A stretch of DNA of 56,097 bases. Source: Avidehalobacter sp964569265. Lineage in GTDB: Bacteria; Bacillota; Dehalobacteriia; UBA4068; UBA4997. Made by a program: the position numbers and the translations under genes. Within the stretch, counting starts at the first letter, position 1. The number at the start of each line of letters is the position of its first letter. Shown one piece after another: positions 25,402 to 34,274 of this stretch. The stretch covers positions 1 to 56,097 of the forward strand of contig CAZMTO010000008.1 in NCBI GenBank assembly GCA_964569265.1. Direction: 5' to 3'. The notes below the pieces were generated by a model. It saw only the letters and a list, made by a program, of their open reading frames with translations. It searched no databases and was not told where the DNA came from.

Positions 25402-27714
25402 TTACGAATTAAATATTTCCGATTTTTTGCGGACTTCTCCGGCCAAGGGCAGGCTTTGCCAGGCATCGTTCTTCAGCAGACCCAGAGCATCGGCCCGTGC
25501 TGCCTCCACCAGACGCAAATCCTTAGCCATATCAGCAAATTTAAGCTCAGCCAAACCACTTTGCCGGGTACCCAAAACCTCGCCGGCACCGCGCAGCCGC
25601 AAATCCACCTCGGCAATAACAAAACCGTCGGTGGTTTCGCACAGGGTTTTAATACGCTCGCGGGCTTCTTTGGTTTTGGCGTTATTAAGCAGTATGCAGT
25701 AGCTTTGATGCTGCCCGCGCCCCACGCGCCCACGCAGCTGGTGTAGCTGCGCCAGCCCAAAGCGTTCGGCATCACGTATAACCATCAGGGTAGCGTTAGG
25801 CACATCAACACCCACCTCTATCACCGTGGTAGACACTAAAATTTGCACCTTGCCGGCCGCAAACCGCGCCATAACATCGGCTTTATCCTGCGGCTTCATT
25901 TTGCCGTACAGCAGCTCTACACTGCAAGACGGAAAATCCTGCTGCCGCAAACGTTCCGCCAACTGCGCCGCTGCCGCCAAATCAAGCTTATCGCTTTCTT
26001 CTACCAGCGGGCAAACCACATACGCCTGTCGGCCTTCGGCCAACTGCCTGCGGATAAATTCTATGGCGCGCGGCTCAATATCGTAGCCCACCGCAAAGGT
26101 TTGTATCGGCTTGCGTCCCGGCGGCAGTTCATCTATCACCGATACCGCCAAATCGCCGTAAAAAGTCATAGCCAGCGTGCGCGGTATGGGCGTTGCCGTA
26201 AGCACCAAAGCATCAACTGCGGCACCCTTTTGCCTAAGCGCATTGCGCTGATTTACCCCAAAACGGTGCTGTTCGTCGGTTATAGCCAGCCCAAGGCGGT
26301 CAAACTCCACATCTGCCGAAAACAGCGCGTGTGTACCCACCAAAACATTAAGTTTGCCGGCCGCCAATGCCGCCAACAGCTCACGCCGCTCTGCTGCCGG
26401 GGTATCACCGGTAAGCAGGGCACAAGTAATGCCCAGCCGCCCCAGCAGTGGCTTTAAGCCCAAATAATGCTGTTCCGCCAGAATTTCTGTAGGGGCCATA
26501 AGCGCCCCCTGCTGTCCCGCCAAAAAATTTTGATACAAGGCCGCCGCCGCTATCATTGTTTTGCCGCTGCCGACATCACCCTGCACCAGCCGCCGCATAG
26601 GCACCGCCTTACGCATATCGGCAAACACCTCGGCAATAACACGCTGCTGTGCGCCGGTAAGCGCAAAGGGCAGTGCTGCCGCAAAATCAGCAGCCACGGC
26701 TGACGCCGGCGGTGTTTTGGCACGCTCAACGTGCTGTTCGGCACCGGGCAAGCGGTTAAGCATTACCGTAAGCTGGGTTATCAGCAGTTCTTCGTAGGCC
26801 AGCCGCTGCCGCCCGGCCTCCACCTCATCTAAAGAAAGCGGAAAATGCAACTGATACAGCGCCTGTTTAAGCGGCACCAGCCCCAGCTTAGCCAACAGCT
26901 CGGCGGGCAGTTCTTCGGTTATATAGGGTGAATAATGCTCCCACGCTGCCTGCACCAGCCGCCGCATACTTTTTTGGTTAAAATTAGCCGTTAGCGCGTA
27001 CACCGGCAGCAGCCCGCTGTCAGAAGGCTCGTCGGCAAATTCATAGTCCTGCACATTTATTTCGCGGCCGCTGTAGCGGCGTTCTGCCTTGCCGAAAACC
27101 ACAATGCTGCGCCCGCTTAGCATTTGCGCCTGCAAGTGCGGCTGATTATACCACACCGCCACAATGCTGTCGGTGCCGTCGGTTATAACCGCCTTTAAAA
27201 TAGTAAGCTTGCGGTTGGGGCGCAACACCGTATGGCTTAATATCCGGCCGCAAACCACCACCGCAGTGTTTTCCTCTACGTCACTTATCGGCAGGGGCAG
27301 TGGGCGCTGCTCATAATCTCGCGGCGGGGTAAAAAGCAGATCACGCACCGTATAAATGCCCAGCTTTTTTAAAAGTGCCGCCCGTTTAGGCCCAACACCC
27401 TTTAAAAATTCAATAGATACCGCCAGCTTGCCCGCCACCGATACCGGCGGTTTAGGCTTGGGTGCGGCTACCGCAAAGCTGCACTGCGCCAGCTCTAATT
27501 CTATTTGTTTAAGCAGCGCCGGGCGCTCTAAAATTGCTGCCTCTTTATAAGCTTCGGCCATGGCCAGCAAAACTGCCGCACTGCTTTTAGGTTCGGCGCC
27601 AACCGCAATATCAGCCAGCCAGTTGCTAAAGCCGCCCAACACACTGCCCTCTAAACAGCCCTGCTTTTGTTCCAGCCGCAAAACCGACGCTAATTTTTCC
27701 GGTAGTTCCGGCAC
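25402..27714 (-). CDS. recG: ATP-dependent DNA helicase RecG
   Basis: Branch-migration helicase of about 770 residues acting on stalled forks and Holliday junctions. The N-terminal wedge/OB part contains VGPKRAALLKKLGIYTVRDLL. Walker A is in VQGDVGSGKTMIAAAAL, motif II is ITDEQHRFGVNQR, and motifs IV-VI include VLVSTT-type VQILVSTTVIEVGVDVPNA and QLRGRVGRGQHQSYC. The frame opens at a GTG at 27753, but that lies upstream of AAGGAGG. The GTG at 27714 lies 8-9 nt past AAGGAGGAA and is preferred. It is downstream of asp23 and fakA, a common Firmicute order. Confidence 0.95.
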   Translation of the reverse strand: MPELPEKLASVLRLEQKQGCLEGSVLGGFSNWLADIAVGAEPKSSAAVLLAMAEAYKEAAILERPALLKQIELELAQCSFAVAAPKPKPPVSVAGKLAVSIEFLKGVGPKRAALLKKLGIYTVRDLLFTPPRDYEQRPLPLPISDVEENTAVVVCGRILSHTVLRPNRKLTILKAVITDGTDSIVAVWYNQPHLQAQMLSGRSIVVFGKAERRYSGREINVQDYEFADEPSDSGLLPVYALTANFNQKSMRRLVQAAWEHYSPYITEELPAELLAKLGLVPLKQALYQLHFPLSLDEVEAGRQRLAYEELLITQLTVMLNRLPGAEQHVERAKTPPASAVAADFAAALPFALTGAQQRVIAEVFADMRKAVPMRRLVQGDVGSGKTMIAAAALYQNFLAGQQGALMAPTEILAEQHYLGLKPLLGRLGITCALLTGDTPAAERRELLAALAAGKLNVLVGTHALFSADVEFDRLGLAITDEQHRFGVNQRNALRQKGAAVDALVLTATPIPRTLAMTFYGDLAVSVIDELPPGRKPIQTFAVGYDIEPRAIEFIRRQLAEGRQAYVVCPLVEESDKLDLAAAAQLAERLRQQDFPSCSVELLYGKMKPQDKADVMARFAAGKVQILVSTTVIEVGVDVPNATLMVIRDAERFGLAQLHQLRGRVGRGQHQSYCILLNNAKTKEARERIKTLCETTDGFVIAEVDLRLRGAGEVLGTRQSGLAELKFADMAKDLRLVEAARADALGLLKNDAWQSLPLAGEVRKKSEIFNS

Positions 27715-27731
27715 TGTAAATTCCTCCTTAA

Positions 27732-27773
27732 CAATTAAAACAAACGGGGGCACAAGCCAACGCCTATGCCCCC
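27732..27773 (-). terminator. possible terminator between fakA and recG
   Basis: On the minus strand GGGGGCA and TGCCCCC form a 7-bp stem with a 14-nt loop, followed by GTTTGTTTTAATT. It overlaps the recG leader, so it may be partial or regulated. Confidence 0.5.
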
Positions 27774-27792
27774 AAATTTTGTCTGCCGCGGT

Positions 27793-29514
27793 TTATTCCA
27801 CCGACAGCAAATAATAGTAAACAGCTTGTCCGCCAAACTGTACCTCTACCTCGTAATCGGGGTGGGCTGCCAGCAACTTTTCGGCCAGTTGTTCAGCCTC
27901 GTCCTCGGTAACACCTTCGCCATACAGCAGGGTTATCAGGCTGGTATCGTCACCGAACATTGTCGGCACCAGTTCCAGCACGGTTTCTTCTACCGATGGC
28001 TTTACCACCGTAATAGTACCGTCGGCAATACCTAAAATATCCCCCTCGTGGATATCCTGTCCATCCGCCGAAGAATCACGCACGGCATATGTTACCTGCG
28101 CATTTTTTACCAGTGCAGCGGCCGCCGTCATCGCCTCGGTGTTTTCTTCTGCCGAAAGCTCCGGGTCAAAGTCGATCAAAGCGGCAATGCCCTGCGTAAT
28201 AAACTTGGTGGGCACTACACAAACCGGCTTTTCGGCCAAATCTTTAGCCTGATTAGCCGCCATAACAATATTGCTGTTGTTAGGCAAAATAATAACCTGC
28301 TGCGCTGCCACGCTGTTTACAGCCTCTAAAATGTCGGCTGCGCTGGGGTTCATACTTTGGCCGCCGCTTACCAGTGCCGCTGCACCCATTTCGGTAAACA
28401 GTTGGTCTAAGCCTTCGCCCGCCGATACCGCAACTACAGCACACAGGGGCATATCCTCTGCCGTGTCGGCAAAGCGGTCAACAATCGGCTCGTCGGCCTG
28501 CTGCAAAGCATCTGCCAACGAAAATTTCAGCTCGCTTACCTCGGCATCGTCGGTCACACCGGCTTCAGCCTTTTCTTCTTCGGTAAAAATGGTTTCGCGG
28601 TGCTGGTCTTTCATATTATCAATTTTTAAATCGTGCAGAGAACCGTATTGCAGCGCATAGCTTAAAACCTCGCCGGGGTTTGCCGTGTGGATGTGTGTTT
28701 TTACAACTTCTTCGTTGCCCACAATAACCTGACTTTCTCCCATACCCTGCAAATGTGCCCGATATTTCTCTACATCAATATTGCTGCCGTGGATAAAAAA
28801 TTCGGTGCAGTAATGATTAACAAAATCGTCGTCCTCCGGCTCCGGCTCGTTAGCGGTAAAATCTACCTTGCCGGATACCGCAAGCGGCACTTCAAATTCT
28901 TCACCTTTAAGCGCACGCAGGCCACCTTCAAAAATGGCCACCAAACCGCTTGCCCCCGAATCTACCACACCGGCCTGCTTTAAGGCTGCCAGTTGGTTGG
29001 GCGTGTTAGCCAGCGCAATATGGCCGTCAGCCAACATAGCCTCTATCAAAGCTTCCACCTCGATATCAGCATTGGCAGCTACCGTTTTTTCGGCAGCTTC
29101 GCCCATTTTTTTAGCCACGGTCAAAATAGTGCCTTCTACCGGGCGCATAACCGACTTGTACGCCAGCTCTACACCCTTTTGCATAGCAGCGGCAAAATCC
29201 TTAGCCGACACTTCCTCTACACCGTCTAACCCCTGGGCAAACCCACGAATTATCTGGCTTAAAATTACGCCGGAATTCCCCCTGGCGCCAAGCAGTGCGC
29301 CGTGTGCCAGCACCTTGGCAACCTCCATAACCGTAGTTTGCGCCGGCACATTTTTTACCGCCGATGTCATGGTAAGGCTCATATTGGTACCGGTGTCACC
29401 GTCTGGCACAGGGAACACATTAAGCGCGTTAATAGCTTCCTTGTTGGCAGTTAAGTTTGCCGACCCCCCAATAAAAAAGGCCGCAAACTGTTTAACTGTT
29501 AAAACTTTGCTCAA
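27793..29514 (-). CDS. fakA: DAK2-domain protein, fatty acid kinase subunit FakA (YloV)
   Basis: Protein of about 573 residues. FakA phosphorylates fatty acids held by a FakB (DegV) protein, feeding host-derived fatty acids into phospholipid. The N-terminal DAK2 kinase domain has NVFPVPDGDTGTNMSLTM and HGALLGARGNSGVILSQII, the nucleotide-Mg segments. The C-terminal FakB-binding region includes ILPNNSNIVMAANQA. Start is TTG at 29514, preceded by AAGGAGG. The frame is open to 29547 but that part overlaps the asp23 end. It sits 13 nt after asp23. No fakB is in the window. Confidence 0.92.
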   Translation of the reverse strand: MSKVLTVKQFAAFFIGGSANLTANKEAINALNVFPVPDGDTGTNMSLTMTSAVKNVPAQTTVMEVAKVLAHGALLGARGNSGVILSQIIRGFAQGLDGVEEVSAKDFAAAMQKGVELAYKSVMRPVEGTILTVAKKMGEAAEKTVAANADIEVEALIEAMLADGHIALANTPNQLAALKQAGVVDSGASGLVAIFEGGLRALKGEEFEVPLAVSGKVDFTANEPEPEDDDFVNHYCTEFFIHGSNIDVEKYRAHLQGMGESQVIVGNEEVVKTHIHTANPGEVLSYALQYGSLHDLKIDNMKDQHRETIFTEEEKAEAGVTDDAEVSELKFSLADALQQADEPIVDRFADTAEDMPLCAVVAVSAGEGLDQLFTEMGAAALVSGGQSMNPSAADILEAVNSVAAQQVIILPNNSNIVMAANQAKDLAEKPVCVVPTKFITQGIAALIDFDPELSAEENTEAMTAAAALVKNAQVTYAVRDSSADGQDIHEGDILGIADGTITVVKPSVEETVLELVPTMFGDDTSLITLLYGEGVTEDEAEQLAEKLLAAHPDYEVEVQFGGQAVYYYLLSVE

Positions 29515-29527
29515 TACAGACGCCTCC

Positions 29528-29884
29528 TTAGTCCAGCAGGCGTACATCCTGCACCACCAGCTTAACGCTGCCCAGCTTGATGCCCAGATATTCGCTTACA
29601 TTGTAGTGGATTCTTTGAATAACATTGTTGGCAATTTCCGATATTTTGGTACCGTAACCAACTATAACGTACACCTTAACTTCCGGCACGCCATCTACAT
29701 CGGTAATTTCTACACCGCGGCTTATCGAATCTTTGCCAAGCAGAGCAGCCATACCGTCTTTAAGTGTTTTAGACGACATACCCACCACGCCAAAGCAGTT
29801 GGTAGCCGCCAAACCAATGTAGTTAGCCAAAACCTCGCGCGATACAGTTACCACGCCTAATTCAGTATCAGATACTTTTATCAT
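29528..29884 (-). CDS. yloU: Asp23/Gls24 family envelope stress protein
   Basis: Protein of 118 residues of the Asp23 (DUF322) family. Visible pieces are LGVVTVSREVLANYIGLAA, CFGVVGMSSKT and VYVIVGYGTKISEIANNVIQ. Family members attach beneath the membrane and affect envelope stress. It is conserved next to fakA and opposite rpmB in Firmicutes, as here. RBS GGAGGTG, ATG at 29884. Confidence 0.93.
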   Translation of the reverse strand: MIKVSDTELGVVTVSREVLANYIGLAATNCFGVVGMSSKTLKDGMAALLGKDSISRGVEITDVDGVPEVKVYVIVGYGTKISEIANNVIQRIHYNVSEYLGIKLGSVKLVVQDVRLLD

Positions 29885-30013
29885 ATCAGCACCTCCTAAT
29901 ATTCAGCTTACAAATTATTTTGCTATACAACCTGTTTACAATAATTATACTGCCGGCACAAGCAGCATTATACCACAAAGCCTGCCCCGGGTGGGGCAAA
30001 CTTTCCTGCATAT

Positions 30014-30042
30014 ATTATAACCTAATTGCCGCCAATTGCCAA
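30014..30042 (-). promoter_or_regulatory. sigma-A promoter of asp23-fakA-recG
   Basis: Minus strand TTGGCA (30037-30042), 17-bp spacer, perfect TATAAT (30014-30019), leaving a leader of about 120 nt. Between this and the rpmB promoter the 29885-30262 spacer shows nothing else I can support. Confidence 0.75.
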
Positions 30043-30134
30043 CTATATTTTTTTAATATTTACCTAAAGCTGCATAATTTAATGCCCACATAGCCGCAAA
30101 AAATAAAAAATAAAAATTTTTTTGCCTAAAGGTA

Positions 30135-30163
30135 TTGCAACCGCCCAACTTTTTTGATACAAT
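30135..30163 (+). promoter_or_regulatory. sigma-A promoter of rpmB
   Basis: TTGCAA (30135-30140), 17-bp spacer, TACAAT (30158-30163). The leader is about 90 nt. Confidence 0.75.
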
Positions 30164-30262
30164 AGATAAGGTTATTCCCACAAAACTATAACCGCTTAGA
30201 CGTTTTTTAAGGTATAACTAATCTGAAAGGTCATCTTGCCTGTTAAGAAGGAGGTGGAACCC

Positions 30263-30451
30263 ATGGCAAAATGTGAAGTTTGCGGCAAAACCATGCAGAC
30301 CGGTATGAAGGTTAGTCACTCTCATATCCGCACCAAGCGCAAATGGAAACCCAACTTGCAGAGAGTCAGAGCAGTTGTAGACGGCACTCCGCAGAGAGTA
30401 ACTGTATGCACGCGCTGCCTGCGTTCCGGAAAAGTTCAGCGGGCAATCTAA
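30263..30451 (+). CDS. rpmB: 50S ribosomal protein L28, zinc-type
   Basis: Ribosomal protein of 62 residues. The zinc knuckle is formed by C4 and C7 in CEVCGK and the later CTRC pair, so this is the C+ form. The central block HSHIRTKRKWKPNLQRVR is typical. The frame opens at TTG 30236, but AAGGAGGTGG lies between, so ATG 30263 is the start. Divergent from asp23. Confidence 0.97.
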   Translation: MAKCEVCGKTMQTGMKVSHSHIRTKRKWKPNLQRVRAVVDGTPQRVTVCTRCLRSGKVQRAI

Positions 30452-30470
30452 CTAATATGCAATAAAAAGG

Positions 30471-30510
30471 CGGCTTTTAGCTGGGTAATCTGGCTGAGGG
30501 CTGTTTTTTT
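30471..30510 (+). terminator. terminator of rpmB
   Basis: Stem CGGCTTTTAGCTGG/CTGGCTGAGGGCTG, pairing with several G-T pairs, followed by seven T. Confidence 0.7.
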
Positions 30511-30606
30511 ATGCCCTTTTGCCATATATTGCCACCCGCCGCCGGCAAACACCTGCAAAACATATATAATAATGAAGAAACTAACCGACAAAACCCGCCA
30601 AAATGC

Positions 30607-30635
30607 TTGACTTAATGCCCCCACCGTGATACAAT
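30607..30635 (+). promoter_or_regulatory. sigma-A promoter of the polyamine operon leader
   Basis: TTGACT (30607-30612), 17-bp spacer, TACAAT (30630-30635). The start codon of speD is about 460 nt downstream, an exceptionally long leader for this window. Confidence 0.78.
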
Positions 30636-30636
30636 G

Positions 30637-30812
30637 ACCCTAAAGGTATGGGAAAACCGCCAGATACAAATTGGGTCTTGGCAGATCAGCTATCAGGCCG
30701 GTCTGGTTTTTCTGTGCAAATATTTTTTTGACCACTTGCGGCCACCACCAAAGCCACAAGTTAAGGCCATACGGACAGCCGGGTCAACTGCCGAACGGTA
30801 ACTTTAGGTTGC
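30637..30812 (+). ncRNA. candidate structured RNA at the start of the speD leader
   Basis: The predicted transcript begins ACCCTAAAGGTA, and a complementary segment TAACTTTAGGTT occurs at 30799-30810. The 5' end and a site about 170 nt later can therefore close a long-range stem. Inside, GGCAG (30680-30684) can pair with CTGCC (30788-30792), and GAAAACC..CCAGA (30652-30664) with TCTGGTTTTTC (30702-30712). These two alternatives compete in part. A weak hairpin with a T-rich tail (TTGAG..CTCAA, ATTTTAT) follows at 30821-30843. It could be a stand-alone RNA of 6S-like shape or the sensor part of a cis-regulator. No known Rfam motif was recognised. Confidence 0.4.
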
Positions 30813-31009
30813 CTTATTGATTGAGTTAAAAGCTCAAATTTTATAAGTTGCCCCCAAAAGCTTGGGGCCATTGTATATGCGTCGCATAAAACTTGTGAAA
30901 CGGTCAATAAGAGTAGTAAAAGTAAAATATTTGCTATATAGACTCTAAAAACCCATTGCCTGTGTTTGTACACAACACCTGCCCGCCCGGCAGCATCTGC
31001 AAAACAGCC

Positions 31010-31059
31010 AAAACGCAAGTAAACCGGCCACCCGCCGCGACGCTGCGTTTTATTTTTTT
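31010..31059 (+). terminator. terminator-like hairpin in the speD leader (possible attenuator)
   Basis: Stem AAAACGCA/TGCGTTTT with a 26-nt GC-rich loop and the tail ATTTTTTT, ending 42 nt before the speD start. Because the only convincing promoter lies upstream of it, it would have to be read through or regulated. The span 30813-31009 holds small hairpins but no ORF with a binding site. Confidence 0.6.
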
Positions 31060-31101
31060 GCCCAAACACTAAGCGCCCACCCGGCAGAAAGGCGGCCTGC
31101 T

Positions 31102-31869
31102 ATGCAGCGTGATCAGGAAAAACTTAAATTATACGGCTTTAACAATCTTACCAAATCGCTCAGCTTTAATATTTATGACGTTTGTTATGCCAAAACTCAG
31201 CGTGAACAAAAAGACTACATCGCTTATATCGACAAACAGTACAATTCTGAGCGTTTAACCGGTATTTTAACATCGGTTGCCGAAATGATCGGCGCCAAGG
31301 TGCTTAATATTTCCAGTCAGGATTACGACCCGCAGGGTGCCAGCGTTACCATACTTATTGCCGAAGGCTCGATGATACCCGTTGGCAGCACCGAGGTTGC
31401 CCATTTGGATAAAAGCCACGTTACGGTGCATACCTACCCGGAATATCACCCGGAAACCTGCCTGGCTACCTTTAGAGTAGATATTGACGTTGCTACCTGC
31501 GGCGAAATTACCCCGCTTTCTACGCTGGATTACCTTATTGGCAGCTTTGATTCGGACATTATTACCATGGATTATCGGGTGCGTGGCTTTACGCGGGATC
31601 TTGGCGGCCAAAAGCTGTTTATGGATCACTACATCACCTCTATCCAAAACTATATCAGCGAATCTACCCTGCGCCGTTACGATGCGGTAGATATCAATAT
31701 TTACGAGGCCAACATCTTTCATACCAAAATGCTGATAAAAGATATTGACCTGCAAAATTATCTGTTTAACGCCGATGTTTACGAGCTGCCGCCGCAAACC
31801 CGGTTAGAAATTACCGATAACCTGCGCCGAGAAATGATCGAGATTTTTAGCGGCCGCAACATTTACTGA
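31102..31869 (+). CDS. speD: S-adenosylmethionine decarboxylase proenzyme, bacterial class 1
   Basis: Pyruvoyl enzyme of 255 residues giving decarboxylated SAM, the aminopropyl donor for spermidine. Self-cleavage should occur before Ser105 in LDKSHVTVHTYPE, generating the pyruvoyl group. The length and this motif match the longer E. coli-type SpeD rather than the short archaeal/Bacillus type. ATG at 31102 follows AGAAAGGCGG. It is the first gene of a six-gene polyamine operon. Confidence 0.93.
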   Translation: MQRDQEKLKLYGFNNLTKSLSFNIYDVCYAKTQREQKDYIAYIDKQYNSERLTGILTSVAEMIGAKVLNISSQDYDPQGASVTILIAEGSMIPVGSTEVAHLDKSHVTVHTYPEYHPETCLATFRVDIDVATCGEITPLSTLDYLIGSFDSDIITMDYRVRGFTRDLGGQKLFMDHYITSIQNYISESTLRRYDAVDINIYEANIFHTKMLIKDIDLQNYLFNADVYELPPQTRLEITDNLRREMIEIFSGRNIY

Positions 31870-31877
31870 TTAAGGGC

Positions 31878-33353
31878 GTGATACAAACGAGCATTTTTGA
31901 TAACACCGACAACAACCCCCAAGCCGAAGCCCCAATTTATGAGGCTTTGCAAAAATTTAAGCAAATGCGCGTTGTGCCCTTTGATGTACCGGGGCACAAG
32001 CGCGGACGCGGCAACCCGGAGCTGGCCGCTTTTTTGGGCGAACAATGCGTAAGCGTAGACGTGAATTCTATGCAGCCGCTGGACAACCTTTGCCACCCTG
32101 TATCCGTTATTAAGCGGGCCGAAGAATTGGCGGCCGAAGCTTTTGGCGCGGCAGGGGCTTTTTTAATGACCGGCGGTACAACATCGGCGGTGCAAAGTAT
32201 GATACTTACCGCCTGCAAACAGGGCGATAAAATAATTATGCCGCGTAATGTTCACCGCAGCGCCATAAACGCGCTGGTGCTGTGCGGTGCCATACCCGTT
32301 TATGTAAACCCCGATTGCAACCACCAGTTGGGCATACCTCTGGGTATGCGGCTTTCTCAGGTAGAAAAAGCCATACGCGAAAACCCCGACGCCAAAGCGG
32401 TGCTGGTAAACAACCCCACCTATTACGGCGTTTGTTCTGATTTGGCCGGTATTGTTAAGCTGGCGCACGAACATAATATGCTGGTGCTGGCCGACGAAGC
32501 TCACGGTACACATTTTTATTTTAACCGGCATATGCCTATGGCCGCTATGCACGCCGGTGCCGATATGGCTGCGGTAAGTATGCATAAATCCGGCGGCAGC
32601 CTTACACAAAGCTCGTTTTTGCTGTTGGGCCCGGCCGTAAGCCACGGCTATGCCCGCCAGATTATTAACCTTACGCAAACCACCAGCGCATCGTATCTGT
32701 TGCTTTCCAGCTTAGATATATCACGGCGGCGGCTGGCCTTAAACGGCGAAAAGATTTTTGACGGTGTGCTGGATTTAGCGGAATATGCCCGGCGAGAAAT
32801 TAACGCTATCGGTGATTATTACGCCTTTGGTGCCGAACTGATAAACGGCGGCAGTGTATTTGATTTTGACCGCACCAAGCTTTCTGTAAACACGCTTAAT
32901 ATCGGGCTGGCCGGCATCGAAGTTTATGACCTGCTGCGTGACGAATATGATATTCAGATAGAATTTGGCGATTTAGGCAATATTTTGGCGTATATTTCGA
33001 TAGGTGACCGCCTGCGCGAGGTAGAACGTCTGGTAAGTGCGCTGGCTGAAATAAGACGGCGTTTTAAGCGTAATAAAAATGACCTGCTGACACAGGAATA
33101 TATTGACCCGCAGGTGGCGGTAACCCCCCAACAGGCTTTTTATGCCCCCAAAGAATCTCTGCCGATAGAAGCAACTGCCGGCCGTATTTGCAGTGAATTT
33201 GTGATGTGTTACCCGCCGGGCATACCGATTTTGGCCCCCGGCGAAATGATAACCAAAGATATTTTAGATTACATCAGCTATGCCAAATTAAAGGGCTGCC
33301 AGCTTACCGGCCCCGAAGATGAAGCAATAGAGCGGCTGAATGTTTTAAAATAA
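31878..33353 (+). CDS. speA: PLP-dependent Orn/Lys/Arg decarboxylase, probably arginine decarboxylase
   Basis: Fold-type I decarboxylase of 491 residues, short form without the N-terminal wing domain of E. coli inducible enzymes. Motifs: PGHKRGRG (39-46), the cofactor aspartate region VLADEAHGTHF (203-213), and Schiff-base Lys237 in VSMHKSGGSLTQSS. The adjacent agmatinase makes arginine the likely substrate, giving agmatine; lysine or ornithine cannot be excluded. Start is GTG 31878, although the AAGGG before it is very close, so the start is uncertain. It lies 8 nt after speD. Confidence 0.85.
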   Translation: MIQTSIFDNTDNNPQAEAPIYEALQKFKQMRVVPFDVPGHKRGRGNPELAAFLGEQCVSVDVNSMQPLDNLCHPVSVIKRAEELAAEAFGAAGAFLMTGGTTSAVQSMILTACKQGDKIIMPRNVHRSAINALVLCGAIPVYVNPDCNHQLGIPLGMRLSQVEKAIRENPDAKAVLVNNPTYYGVCSDLAGIVKLAHEHNMLVLADEAHGTHFYFNRHMPMAAMHAGADMAAVSMHKSGGSLTQSSFLLLGPAVSHGYARQIINLTQTTSASYLLLSSLDISRRRLALNGEKIFDGVLDLAEYARREINAIGDYYAFGAELINGGSVFDFDRTKLSVNTLNIGLAGIEVYDLLRDEYDIQIEFGDLGNILAYISIGDRLREVERLVSALAEIRRRFKRNKNDLLTQEYIDPQVAVTPQQAFYAPKESLPIEATAGRICSEFVMCYPPGIPILAPGEMITKDILDYISYAKLKGCQLTGPEDEAIERLNVLK

Positions 33354-33413
33354 GGTAATTTGCCCAAAACAACACATATTTGGCAATTACCGCCGAAAGG
33401 AGAATAGCCTTTT

Positions 33414-34274
33414 ATGGAATTATGGTTTAGCGAACGCCACACCCCAAATGTAAAGTTTTCTATCCGCGTAGATAAACAGTTGTATAGCGGCGTAAGCGAT
33501 TTCCAACGCATTGATATACTGGAATCTGCCGAATTTGGCCGTTTTTTAACCTTAGACGGCTATATGATGTTAACCGAAAAGGATGAATTTATCTACCATG
33601 AAATGATAACCCACGTGCCGATGTGTGTTCATCCTGACCCGCAAAAGGTACTGGTTATAGGCGCCGGAGACGGCGGTGTTGTACGCGAGCTTTGCCGCTA
33701 CCCCGAAGTTAAGCACATTGACCTTGTAGAAATTGACGAGATGGTGGTAGAGGTTTGCCGCAGATTTTTGCCGCAAACTGCCGCCAAATTAGATGACCCC
33801 CGCGTACACATCCACTATGCCGATGGTTTAAAGTTTGTGCGCGGCTGCGAAGATGAATATGACCTGATAATTGTCGATTCTACCGACCCGTTTGGCCCCG
33901 GCGAGGGACTTTTTACCAAGGAATTTTACGGCAACTGCTACAAGGCCCTGCACGACGACGGCATTATGGTAAACCAGCACGAAAGCCCCTTTTACGAGCA
34001 GGATGCCCTGGCTATGCAGCGGGCACACAAGCGCATAACGCAGAGTTTTCCGCTGGCGCGTGTGTATCAGGCACACATACCCACCTATCCTTCCGGCCAT
34101 TGGCTGTTTGGGTTTTCGTCCAAAAAATATCACCCGGTAAAAAATATGGCGGCCGACCGTTGGAACGCACGGGGGCTTAAAACCCGCTACTACACCACCA
34201 ACCTGCACCGCGGCGCCTTTGCCCTGCCGGCCTATGTAGAAAAGCTTTTGGAGGACATGGAAGATGTCGAATAA
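33414..34274 (+). CDS. speE: spermidine synthase
   Basis: Aminopropyltransferase of 286 residues joining putrescine and decarboxylated SAM to give spermidine. Nucleotide-binding loop VLVIGAGDGGVVRELCRY (G83-G88), acidic LVEIDEMVVEV and the catalytic loop IIVDSTDPFGPGEGLF are intact. ATG at 33414 has AAAGGAG at 10 nt. The 3' end overlaps speB by 11 nt. Confidence 0.95.
   Translation: MELWFSERHTPNVKFSIRVDKQLYSGVSDFQRIDILESAEFGRFLTLDGYMMLTEKDEFIYHEMITHVPMCVHPDPQKVLVIGAGDGGVVRELCRYPEVKHIDLVEIDEMVVEVCRRFLPQTAAKLDDPRVHIHYADGLKFVRGCEDEYDLIIVDSTDPFGPGEGLFTKEFYGNCYKALHDDGIMVNQHESPFYEQDALAMQRAHKRITQSFPLARVYQAHIPTYPSGHWLFGFSSKKYHPVKNMAADRWNARGLKTRYYTTNLHRGAFALPAYVEKLLEDMEDVE

Noticed and set aside
30761..31069. 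Open frame on the minus strand opposite the speD leader
   Set aside because: No ribosome binding site, odd composition, and it overlaps the leader hairpins and terminator; it is probably chance.
30637..31101. tmRNA, RNase P RNA or SRP RNA in the speD leader
   Set aside because: None of the conserved motifs that I know (tmRNA ends and tag reading frame, the GAGGAAAGTCCGGGC type of RNase P, the SRP GGAA tetraloop region) is present.
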